64,000 bases of DNA from Alphaproteobacteria bacterium (GTDB taxonomy: Bacteria > Pseudomonadota > Alphaproteobacteria > Micavibrionales > UBA2020), in contig JAICWS010000002.1 in NCBI GenBank assembly GCA_025934695.1, positions 62,001 to 126,000 of the forward strand, in the 5' to 3' direction. The position numbers were made by a program, and so were the translations under genes. Of the stretch, positions 45,629 through 52,390 are shown piece after piece (position 1 is the first letter of the stretch; every line of letters starts with the position of its first letter). The notes beneath the pieces are model-generated. The model was not told the DNA's origin, did not search any database, and was given only the letters and a program-made list of their open reading frames with translations.

Positions 45629-46840
45629 TTACCGATACCCGAAGCCCCAATCCTTCGGCTTCACGTAGAAAATTTTCGGCGGTTTCGGTTTTTGCGGCGT
45701 GGGCTTGCGCGGCTGGACTTTTGGCTTCTGCGCTTCGGGCTTGGGCAGCTTCGGCTGCGCGACGCGGTTGAAGATGATGAAGAGGCTGCGCTGTTTCTGG
45801 CAGTAGTCGGGATGCTTCTTCTCAAAATCATTCAGCAGCTTTTCGCGGCGTTCATTCGTGGGATGCGTCGCGTTGATGAACTGCTTGATGCCGCCCTTGA
45901 CCTCCTGCACCTTGGGCGGCTCCATGCCGCGGGCGCGGAACTGCTCGTCGACTTCCATCTGGCGGATGTGCAGCATCGCGCCGCGGATCTTGCCGAGGGC
46001 GGAGGAGAGGTCTTTCGTGCCGCCCGTCAGCAGAGCCGCGCCGCGATCGCACAGTTCTTCATGCTTGCGCGACTGCATGGATTGCAAACAGGTGCTCACG
46101 ATGCTCGTCACGGCGATGAGTCCTAACACCGGCAGCACGGGCAGCGCGCCCAGCAGGCCTGCGGCGACGAGGCCGACGTTGATCGCGCCGTTCATCGACG
46201 AGCGGCCGAGCCAGTTGGCGGTTTCCTTCATATGGCCGAGTTTTATATGCGTGAACTCATGGCCGATGACGGCGCGCATTTCTTCCTGGCTGAGCTCGCT
46301 CAAAGCGCCCCGGCCCAGCATGACGACCGGGTCTTTTCCTGAGGGGCGCGAGGTCGCGGCCGCCATGAAATCCGAAATCATGCTCGACCACCGCGAGCGT
46401 CCCTGCTCGCGGAAATAGGGCTCGATGATCATCAATTTGGGCACCTGCTCCAGGCGCGCGAGCTTGGCCATCTTTAAATAGTCGTCGGCGAATTGCGGGT
46501 GCAGCATGCCGAAACGCGTATCGAAAGCCGCGCGGTCTTCGGGCTTGGTCAGGTCATATTCACTGAACTCGCCCTGCCGGTGCTTGTTCAGCAGGCTGTC
46601 GTGCATCGCGTCCATGCCCTTTTTCATGGTGACGCGCGTGCCCCACCACAGGGCGGTCGCGGCGGGCGCCGCGATCAGCAGTCCGCCGACGAAAGGCGCC
46701 AGCAGCGAAACTTTTGCCGCGAGCAGCCCGTAATGGGCGGCGTCAGGCAGCCGATCCTGCACCCGATCCATGACGGTCTGGAATTTTTTGATGTCCCCGG
46801 TCTTTTCATCCACGAAGGTCGAGGGGAATTTTTCCGCCAT
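45629..46840 (-). CDS. M48 family zinc metalloprotease
   Basis: A 403-aa membrane-associated peptidase. Hydrophobic segments lie about 37-66 and again around residues 210-250 (INVGLVAAGLLGALPVLPVL). The zinc site is HEFTH at 194-198 in EEMRAVIGHEFTHIKLGH, with the third ligand Glu in SRKHEELCDRGAALL. This is the HtpX/M48 layout for membrane-protein quality control. The C terminus is a long Lys/Pro-rich extension (QPRKPTPQKPKPPK, then FYVKPKDWGFGYR) unlike HtpX but like other basic tails here. Longer upstream frames are rejected: the promoter at 46875-46903 precedes the ATG 46840, with AAAAGG upstream. Confidence 0.9.
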   Translation of the reverse strand: MAEKFPSTFVDEKTGDIKKFQTVMDRVQDRLPDAAHYGLLAAKVSLLAPFVGGLLIAAPAATALWWGTRVTMKKGMDAMHDSLLNKHRQGEFSEYDLTKPEDRAAFDTRFGMLHPQFADDYLKMAKLARLEQVPKLMIIEPYFREQGRSRWSSMISDFMAAATSRPSGKDPVVMLGRGALSELSQEEMRAVIGHEFTHIKLGHMKETANWLGRSSMNGAINVGLVAAGLLGALPVLPVLGLIAVTSIVSTCLQSMQSRKHEELCDRGAALLTGGTKDLSSALGKIRGAMLHIRQMEVDEQFRARGMEPPKVQEVKGGIKQFINATHPTNERREKLLNDFEKKHPDYCQKQRSLFIIFNRVAQPKLPKPEAQKPKVQPRKPTPQKPKPPKIFYVKPKDWGFGYR

Positions 46841-46874
46841 CGGTTGCGCCTTTTCGTGATTTCGACTGCTTCCA

Positions 46875-46903
46875 AGCCTAGGCCCTTTGACAAAGCGGCA
46901 CAA
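46875..46903 (-). promoter_or_regulatory. Probable promoter of the M48 gene
   Basis: Minus strand TTGTGC (46898-46903), 17-base spacer, TAGGCT (46875-46880), 35 bases before the ATG. Confidence 0.42.
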
Positions 46904-47065
46904 GATGCGCCCCGTTGCACGCGTTAGGGAAACTCTCTGCATATTTTTGTATTTACCGGAACACGACATGAAGGGAACCGTGCATGCCGCTGGCGTGTTT
47001 GGATTTGCGCTCCTCGGAATCAAAGAATCCAATATGTTAAGTTCAGAAAAAAGAACGCTGTTAAC

Positions 47066-47094
47066 TTTTTATTCATTCTCTTGTGGTGTATAAT
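47066..47094 (+). promoter_or_regulatory. Promoter of the 47158 ankyrin gene
   Basis: Perfect TATAAT (47089-47094) with a weak TTTTTA -35 (47066-47071) at 17 bases. The A+T-rich stretch 46930-47157 otherwise holds no gene. Confidence 0.55.
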
Positions 47095-47157
47095 GAAACT
47101 GTCCACCACATATAGTGCCACCACTTTGTTCCCCGTTAAACGAAAGTGAGTCCGCCT

Positions 47158-47778
47158 ATGACAGCACCCTCCATCCAGACCGATCTGCTCGCGTATAACT
47201 TCAACCTGGGCACCAGCCGGTTCGCGCAGCATGCGCTCCACCCTTCGGATGAAGAAAAAGGTTTCTTCTCTGCCGTCGGCCAGAGCTTCATGCACGAACT
47301 CGCGCGCGAAGGCGATGTGCTCTCGGCTGAAGTGATCCTCGACAAGGGCGGCGCGGTCGACGCGCCCGACGAAGAAGGCCGCCGGCCCCTGCACGAAGCC
47401 GCTTATTTCGGTCGTCTTGACATGGTCAAGTTCCTGCTCTCCGCGGGCGCGATCATGGATGCGCCGATCCATCCCTTCGGCTACACCGCATTGTGGTTCG
47501 CGGTCCAGCAGGGCCACCACGGCATCACGCGCTATCTGCTCGAGCGCGGCGCGCATCTTGGCGTTGCCGACGCGCTGAACGGCCAGGGCCTGCTGCATCT
47601 CGCGGCGGCACGCGGCGACATGATCATGACCGGCATGCTGATCGCGGCCGGCGTCGACGTGCTTGCCGAAGACCGCCGCGGCCAGACCGCCCGCGACTAT
47701 GCCGCGCGCCACAACCATACCGACCTCGAGCGCGTGCTGCTGAAGGTCATGGAACACCACGCCTGCTACGGCGCTTAA
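47158..47778 (+). CDS. Ankyrin-repeat protein
   Basis: A 206-aa soluble protein with four to five clear ankyrin repeats from about residue 45 to 195: EEGRRPLHEAAYFGRLDMVK, FGYTALWFAVQQGHHGITRY, NGQGLLHLAAARGDMIMTGM, RGQTARDYAARHNHTDLERV. It lacks the basic C-terminal tail, ending MEHHACYGA. ATG 47158 preferred; a GTG four codons upstream is also open. Confidence 0.86.
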   Translation: MTAPSIQTDLLAYNFNLGTSRFAQHALHPSDEEKGFFSAVGQSFMHELAREGDVLSAEVILDKGGAVDAPDEEGRRPLHEAAYFGRLDMVKFLLSAGAIMDAPIHPFGYTALWFAVQQGHHGITRYLLERGAHLGVADALNGQGLLHLAAARGDMIMTGMLIAAGVDVLAEDRRGQTARDYAARHNHTDLERVLLKVMEHHACYGA

Positions 47779-47884
47779 AAAGCCGGCTTTTAAGCCCCGC
47801 GCTTTTTAAACGGAACAGCGCCAGCGGCTTGAGCGGCATAATTTTTTGAATTCAAAGCCTTAGATGCGGCCACGGGATTTGTCG

Positions 47885-47912
47885 TTGACATTCCGGTGCA
47901 TCATATTATGGT
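47885..47912 (+). promoter_or_regulatory. Promoter of the 47947 gene
   Basis: TTGACA (47885-47890), 16-base spacer, TATGGT (47907-47912), 34 bases before the ATG. Confidence 0.55.
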
Positions 47913-47946
47913 ATCCCCAACGTTGAGAACGGGAGATCATAGGACC

Positions 47947-48345
47947 ATGAGCCTGTGGAAATTCTTTTTCGGCGCCGGCAACCAGCTTCATCACGAGAAG
48001 AACAAGGCAATCCTGGCCGGGCCCGCCGAAGACATCGCGCGCATCCGCGAATTCGACAAGCAGGTCGGCAGCCTGACCGCCGCCTTTAACGGGGTATCGC
48101 GCGTGCCGGATGCGGTCACCAGGCAGATCGACGCGATGGCCGAGGCAATCCGCCCCAGTCTTGCGCGCGTGATCGCGAAGAAGCCTTACGAGGAAAGCTC
48201 GCTCGAACGCGCGGCTGGCTGGGCCCGCGGCGAAGGACCGGTTACCGAAGTCCCCGTCGACCGTCTCGAATACGTCATCACCTATCCCGCCTCCTACGGC
48301 AAGCCGGTCGAGCAGCGCCTCGGCTATTTCAAGATCGGGAAATAA
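47947..48345 (+). CDS. 132-aa hypothetical protein
   Basis: Unknown family. Soluble, begins MSLWKFFFGAGNQLHHEKNK, helical to about residue 85, then a likely beta part (VPVDRLEYVITYPASYGKPV) ending LGYFKIGK. No TM or signal peptide. The ATG at 47947 sits just after its promoter, which rules out the longer frame. Followed by a palindromic unit that may terminate it. Confidence 0.7.
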   Translation: MSLWKFFFGAGNQLHHEKNKAILAGPAEDIARIREFDKQVGSLTAAFNGVSRVPDAVTRQIDAMAEAIRPSLARVIAKKPYEESSLERAAGWARGEGPVTEVPVDRLEYVITYPASYGKPVEQRLGYFKIGK

Positions 48346-48360
48346 GTCAATCTCAACAGG

Positions 48361-48396
48361 ATGAATCCATACCGGCTTTCGCCGGTATGGGTTCAT
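48361..48396. repeat. REP-like palindromic unit
   Basis: ATGAATCCATACCGGC, loop TTTC, GCCGGTATGGGTTCAT: 16-base arms with one mismatch, followed by AAATTTTT. It has the same design as the hairpins in the 45466-45621 element (a G+C stem closed by TTTCG), so it may belong to a dispersed repeat family and act as terminator between the convergent genes. Confidence 0.7.
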
Positions 48397-48419
48397 AAAT
48401 TTTTGGGCGGAAAAAATAA

Positions 48420-49322
48420 TTACTTCGACGGCATGTCGTCGTCGACGCCGGTTTCGTCGTCGGACTTTTTGTCGTCCGTTTTATTGCCGGCTTTTTTATC
48501 GGCGGGGAGTTTGGCCTCATCCGGCTTTTTGTCGGAAGCTGCCGGTTTCTCGTCCGTTTTCTTTTCGGCAGCGGGCTTTTCTTCCGGCGCCTTGTTGGCA
48601 GCTTGGCCATCTTTCTTGTCATCCGGCTTCGCTGCGTCCGGCGTGGCTGACATGCCGCCGTGCTTCTTCTCGTAGTCGGCAATGAATTTCACTTCGGGGT
48701 TCGGGCCGATGTCCGCCGGCATCTCCGGCTTCCAGTTCGCGACTTCGCGGTCGCCCTGGATGACCTCGTCCTTGGTCAGCGACTTCGCGATCTTGTCGGC
48801 GGAAAACTGCGCGGCGGCGACCTGCTTCTTGTTGTTGCTGTGCAGCGCCACGATCTTGAACCAGCGGTAGGAGGCCTCGTGATCGGGCTTGATGTCGTAG
48901 TCCTTGCCGTGGCTGCCTTGGTACATATGGATCGCATAGACGAGCGCCGCATCCATGTCGCCCAGGCGCGCCGCGCGCTCGAACCAGCCCACCGCCAGCG
49001 GCGTATTGGCCGGAACGCCATTGCCGGTCTGGTACAGGGTCGCGACGGCCACCATGCCGTCGGTATTCTCTTTGAGCGCCGCGGTGTGATAGAGGCCGAA
49101 GGCCTCCTTGGTGTCCTGGCCGACGCCATGGCCTTCCATGTACATGTTGCCGAGCAGGATCATGGCCCGGGCGTCGCCCGCTTCCGCCGCCGGACGCAGG
49201 TTGATGATCGCCTGGATCCAGCGTCCCTTGTCGTAGGCGGCGCGCCCTTCATCGAAGCCCGCGAAGGCCGCTGAGGAAAACAAAAAGGACAGGAGGACGA
49301 AGGCGAAAAGGCGCCTGGACAT
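48420..49322 (-). CDS. Exported Sel1-repeat protein with charged tail
   Basis: A 300-aa exported protein. A signal peptide (MSRRLFAFVLLSFLFSSAAF, cleavage near AFA-G) is followed by about four Sel1-like helical repeats (residues 25-170), such as GDARAMILLGNMYMEGHGVG and NTDGMVAVATLYQTGNGVPA. The C-terminal 90 residues are a Lys/Asp/Glu/Pro-rich low-complexity tail (KKTDEKPAASDKKPDEAKLP). Sel1 repeats bind proteins or scaffold envelope complexes. ATG 49322 with GGGAGC upstream; the longer frame lacks a signal peptide and is rejected. Confidence 0.86.
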   Translation of the reverse strand: MSRRLFAFVLLSFLFSSAAFAGFDEGRAAYDKGRWIQAIINLRPAAEAGDARAMILLGNMYMEGHGVGQDTKEAFGLYHTAALKENTDGMVAVATLYQTGNGVPANTPLAVGWFERAARLGDMDAALVYAIHMYQGSHGKDYDIKPDHEASYRWFKIVALHSNNKKQVAAAQFSADKIAKSLTKDEVIQGDREVANWKPEMPADIGPNPEVKFIADYEKKHGGMSATPDAAKPDDKKDGQAANKAPEEKPAAEKKTDEKPAASDKKPDEAKLPADKKAGNKTDDKKSDDETGVDDDMPSK

Positions 49323-49800
49323 TTTTGAAGCTGCTCCCTTGAAAACGAACCCAGATTTTAAAATAGGCGTTTTAACGAATTTTATCAAACCGGGATGCAA
49401 TAGCGGAACTAGATCGTACCGCCGCAAAACTTTTCCTGCCTGGAATTTCGCACAGCGATAAGCCGCTGAATCTTGAGTCGCCCCTGTCCTCCCCGAGCGT
49501 CCTCCCGGAAAGCCTATTGAAAAGCCTGCGCAAAAAAACCAAGATACTTGCCATCGGCAGAGAATCTGAACAGCTGTATAAATGAGGATCTTCTCGGTGT
49601 TTACTTCCATGCCGCGCGGGTCGATTTACAGCTTATTTTTAAGCCATTGATTTTTAATGTAAAAATAGGATCTTGGTAACTTATTTATTTTTCTTATGGT
49701 AAAATAAGTTGAACTGGGCTAGAGTATTAAAAATCAGTTAAGACCAACTGCACGATCTAAAACTGATACGGAACACACAAAACGGCGAAGAGGATCGACA
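49323..49800. other. Intergenic region with no supported gene
   Basis: 478 bases between divergent genes. The right half is A+T-rich and includes TTGGTA (49673-49678) with TATGGT (49695-49700) at 16 bases, a weak candidate promoter for the 49801 gene, and CTTATTT/AAATAAG arms nearby. No coding frame with a ribosome site. Confidence 0.5.
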
Positions 49801-50094
49801 ATGGGTGAGGTTAAAACTCAATTCGGCGATGTGAAACAGGGCACGTCGAGCGACTATACCCGCGGTAATTACCTTTTAGACTCGCTTTCGTTTGCAGCCG
49901 CGGATCCGCGCAAGCCTTCGACAGAGTCCGTAGCGCTCCTGAGCTCCATGAAAGCCTATGTGAATGGCAATCCTGGCGAAAGCAACGTCGAGAAATTCAA
50001 CAGCTATGTCACGAAAGTGACGAGCCACGCCTCCGCTGAAACGAAACCCGCCGCCAGCCTGCGCACCAAGCCGGGCACCGGTTTCATGGGCTGA
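49801..50094 (+). CDS. 97-aa hypothetical protein with LRTKP tail
   Basis: Unknown family. A soluble 97-aa protein beginning MGEVKTQFGDVKQGTSSDYT, with a helical centre (VALLSSMKAYVNGNPGESNV), ending KPAASLRTKPGTGFMG. The SLRTKP near the stop belongs to the recurrent basic tail. AGAGGA lies 7 bases before the ATG, and a clean terminator follows the gene. Confidence 0.72.
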   Translation: MGEVKTQFGDVKQGTSSDYTRGNYLLDSLSFAAADPRKPSTESVALLSSMKAYVNGNPGESNVEKFNSYVTKVTSHASAETKPAASLRTKPGTGFMG

Positions 50095-50114
50095 CAGCAA
50101 CAAGTTTATTTTCG

Positions 50115-50146
50115 AAAAACCCGCCGCTGATCCGGCGGGTTTTTTC
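50115..50146 (+). terminator. Terminator after the 49801 gene
   Basis: AAAACCCGCCG and CGGCGGGTTTT form an 11-base stem followed by more T, 21 bases after the stop. Confidence 0.9.
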
Positions 50147-50187
50147 ATGCGGCCTAAATCAATCGCCGCCGTCTTGACGCCGTCAAT

Positions 50188-50216
50188 TTGACATTTCCAT
50201 AAGCCTTCTATATCAT
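50188..50216 (+). promoter_or_regulatory. Promoter of the 50286 ankyrin gene
   Basis: TTGACA (50188-50193), 17-base spacer, TATCAT (50211-50216). A small palindrome TTGACGCCGTCAA (50174-50186) abuts the -35 box and could be a regulator site. Confidence 0.7.
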
Positions 50217-50285
50217 CGGTGCCCGTACAAACATTGAATATCAGGCACGGCTTTTCGCTTCGCGGACAGCCGTCGAATATGGTTC

Positions 50286-51074
50286 ATGGACGCGACAGAC
50301 GATACCGCCACCCGTTCTCTTACCCGCGACTTCCTGCAGGCGGCGGCGGACAATAATGCCGCAGAAGCCGCGCGGCTCATTGAGGCCGGCGCGCGCGTCA
50401 ACGCCTTCGACAAGAGCGGCGCGACCGCGCTGATCTGGGCGGCGCGCCACGGCAATATCGATTTCGCCCGCGACCTCCTGGCGCGCGGCGCCGAGCGCGA
50501 ATGCGCCGACAACCTCGGATTCACGCCGCTCCTCTCCGCCCTCGCGTTGGGACGCGGCGATGCCGCGCGCGAACTGCTGCGCCTCAACTTCAATGTCCGG
50601 GCCCGCGGGGAAAAAGGCGAAACGCCGCTGCTGTTTGCGGCGGCGAACGGCGATGCGGCAGTGATTGGGGATCTTTGCGCGGCGGGCGCGGATATCGAGG
50701 CGCGCGACGCCCGCGGCCATACGCCGCTGATCGAGGCCGTCCGGCTGAACCGGATGGACGCGGCCCGGTCGCTTCTCGCAGCTGGCGCGAAGATCGACGC
50801 GCAGGATAACGACGGGCGCACGCCGCTCATGCATGCCATTTCGAATGCATGTCTCGACGCGGTGCGTGAATTGTTACTAAACGGCGCCAGCCTGTCCGTC
50901 TGCGACATGCGCGGCCGCGATGCGCTGGATGTCGCGCGGCAGTGGAAGAATTCCGACACCCGCCGGGTGATGGAGGAGGCCTATCTGGCCTTCACGGTGT
51001 CCGGACTTTCCGACGGCGCGCCGGCGCCGGTTGCGACGATGAACCCGCTGAAGCTCAAGCCGAAAGAACCCTGA
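50286..51074 (+). CDS. Ankyrin-repeat protein with LKLKPK tail
   Basis: A 262-aa soluble protein. Six regular ankyrin repeats run from about residue 15 to 220: KSGATALIWAARHGNIDFAR, LGFTPLLSALALGRGDAARE, KGETPLLFAAANGDAAVIGD, RGHTPLIEAVRLNRMDAARS, DGRTPLMHAISNACLDAVRE. A short helical and linker stretch follows, then MNPLKLKPKEP at the extreme C terminus. It is convergent with the next gene, 5 bases from its stop. Confidence 0.9.
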   Translation: MDATDDTATRSLTRDFLQAAADNNAAEAARLIEAGARVNAFDKSGATALIWAARHGNIDFARDLLARGAERECADNLGFTPLLSALALGRGDAARELLRLNFNVRARGEKGETPLLFAAANGDAAVIGDLCAAGADIEARDARGHTPLIEAVRLNRMDAARSLLAAGAKIDAQDNDGRTPLMHAISNACLDAVRELLLNGASLSVCDMRGRDALDVARQWKNSDTRRVMEEAYLAFTVSGLSDGAPAPVATMNPLKLKPKEP

Positions 51075-51079
51075 AAAAA

Positions 51080-51643
51080 TTAGTGCCCTGTCGTGTTCGT
51101 CGGCGTTGACGCTGCGGGCGCGGTCGCCGCGGGCGGAGGTGCAGGCGCTGTCGTGGTGTTCGTCGGCGCGGCAGCCGGTGTCGTTGTATTGGTCGCGGGG
51201 GCAGCGGCGGGCGCGGCGGCGGGCGCCGGAGCAGGCGCGGGCGGCGGCAGATAGACGGAGTCGCGCGACTTCTTCGCATCGATCATGCGCTGGATCTTCT
51301 GCATGCGGTCCGTGCACATGTTATAGGCGTTGATATCGTACATATAATCTTTGCAAGGATCGACTTTGGACGTATCCGTCGTAGTGGCTCCCGCCGGGGC
51401 GGGCGCTGTCGTCGTCGTCACCGAGTTGGTGAGCGGCGGCTTTGCCGGCGTACCGGCCGGCGCCGCCGTCGGGGCGGGGACCAAGGGTGCCGCAGGCACC
51501 GTGGGGGGCACTGCGCCGCCCGGCGTGCTGGCGTTTTGTCCGCCGCTGTAACTTGTGTAGGGGGTTGATTGCGCAAAGGCGCTGCAGGGCAGGGCTGCGC
51601 CTGCGATGGCGAGCATTCCCGCAATAACGAACAGATTTTTCAT
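51080..51643 (-). CDS. Exported Ala/Pro/Thr-rich protein
   Basis: A 187-aa exported protein. The signal peptide MKNLFVIAGMLAIAGAALPC precedes SAFAQ, so a standard AxA cleavage near residue 25 is likely; the Cys at 20 lacks a clean lipobox context. A Pro/Thr/Ala-rich segment follows (30-95), then a compact part with two cysteines, DPCKDYMYDINAYNMCTDRM, probably a disulphide-bonded helical hairpin, and a second Ala/Pro/Thr-rich tail. ATG 51643 chosen because it starts the signal peptide. Likely periplasmic; function unknown. Confidence 0.75.
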   Translation of the reverse strand: MKNLFVIAGMLAIAGAALPCSAFAQSTPYTSYSGGQNASTPGGAVPPTVPAAPLVPAPTAAPAGTPAKPPLTNSVTTTTAPAPAGATTTDTSKVDPCKDYMYDINAYNMCTDRMQKIQRMIDAKKSRDSVYLPPPAPAPAPAAAPAAAPATNTTTPAAAPTNTTTAPAPPPAATAPAASTPTNTTGH

Positions 51644-51761
51644 GTCTTTCCCGGATGTGTTTCGATTTGAAACGCGCAGCCGTTTCAAAGGCCGCGTTTT
51701 CTGCCCCATGACCTAATATAATTGTAGCATGAAAAGCCTGCAAATTTAATTAAAGGCAGGG

Positions 51762-52379
51762 TCAGGGATTGGTCTTGATGCCTGATTTGTCGGAAGTATT
51801 TGCAGCCGGGGCGGGCGCGTCGGGCGCCTGGACGCGGATATAGTTTCGCGGGCTTTCCGGCGTGGCGGCCTTCGCGGTTTCGCCCGCCTTGAACTCCTTC
51901 TTGGCGTTCGCCTTGGCCTCGACCCGCGCCTGGCATTCGGCATAGGGCTTCAGGAAGTTTTTCTTGATGTCGGCGACATCGGCGGGATCCAGCTGGTCAT
52001 AGCAGCTCTGGATAGAGGTCACGACATAGGAATGCTCGCCGATCGCGTTGGAGTCGCCCGCCGGCGTGGCGGACTTTTGGCCGCTCGCGGACCAGGAACC
52101 GACATTCATGCCATCCGGGGCCGCGGCCTGGCTTTGCGGTTGCTGCGGCGCCGCCGCGGCTCTCTGGCCGCCGCTTCCGGCCTGGCTATTTGTCTGACTG
52201 CCTGCGGGAGTGTTGGACGACCAGGATCCGATATGCATGCCGTCCTGCGTCACCATGTCCGGCAAATGATCCGTCGCCTGTTGCTGCGCGGCCGCGTCCA
52301 TCGGCGCGGGAGCGCCCGCGGCGTTGGCCGACGCGGAAGACGCAAGGCAGGCCAGAAGGATCAGGGCGAAAAGGCGCAA
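51762..52379 (-). CDS. Exported Ala/Gln-rich protein with GSWS repeats
   Basis: A 205-aa exported protein. Signal peptide MRLFALILLACLASSASANA with AxA cleavage near residue 20. Two copies of a short motif follow, DGMHIGSWSSNTPAGS and DGMNVGSWSASGQKSATPAG (about 46-61 and 88-107), separated by a Gln/Ala-rich linker. The C-terminal part (SYVVTSIQSCYDQLDPADVA, KKNFLKPYAECQARVEAKAN) has two cysteines and is helical. Start is TTG 52379 with GGAG 7 bases upstream. It is 11 bases downstream of the 765-aa ankyrin gene, so they are probably co-transcribed. Confidence 0.74.
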   Translation of the reverse strand: MRLFALILLACLASSASANAAGAPAPMDAAAQQQATDHLPDMVTQDGMHIGSWSSNTPAGSQTNSQAGSGGQRAAAAPQQPQSQAAAPDGMNVGSWSASGQKSATPAGDSNAIGEHSYVVTSIQSCYDQLDPADVADIKKNFLKPYAECQARVEAKANAKKEFKAGETAKAATPESPRNYIRVQAPDAPAPAANTSDKSGIKTNP

Positions 52380-52390
52380 GCAAAAACTCC

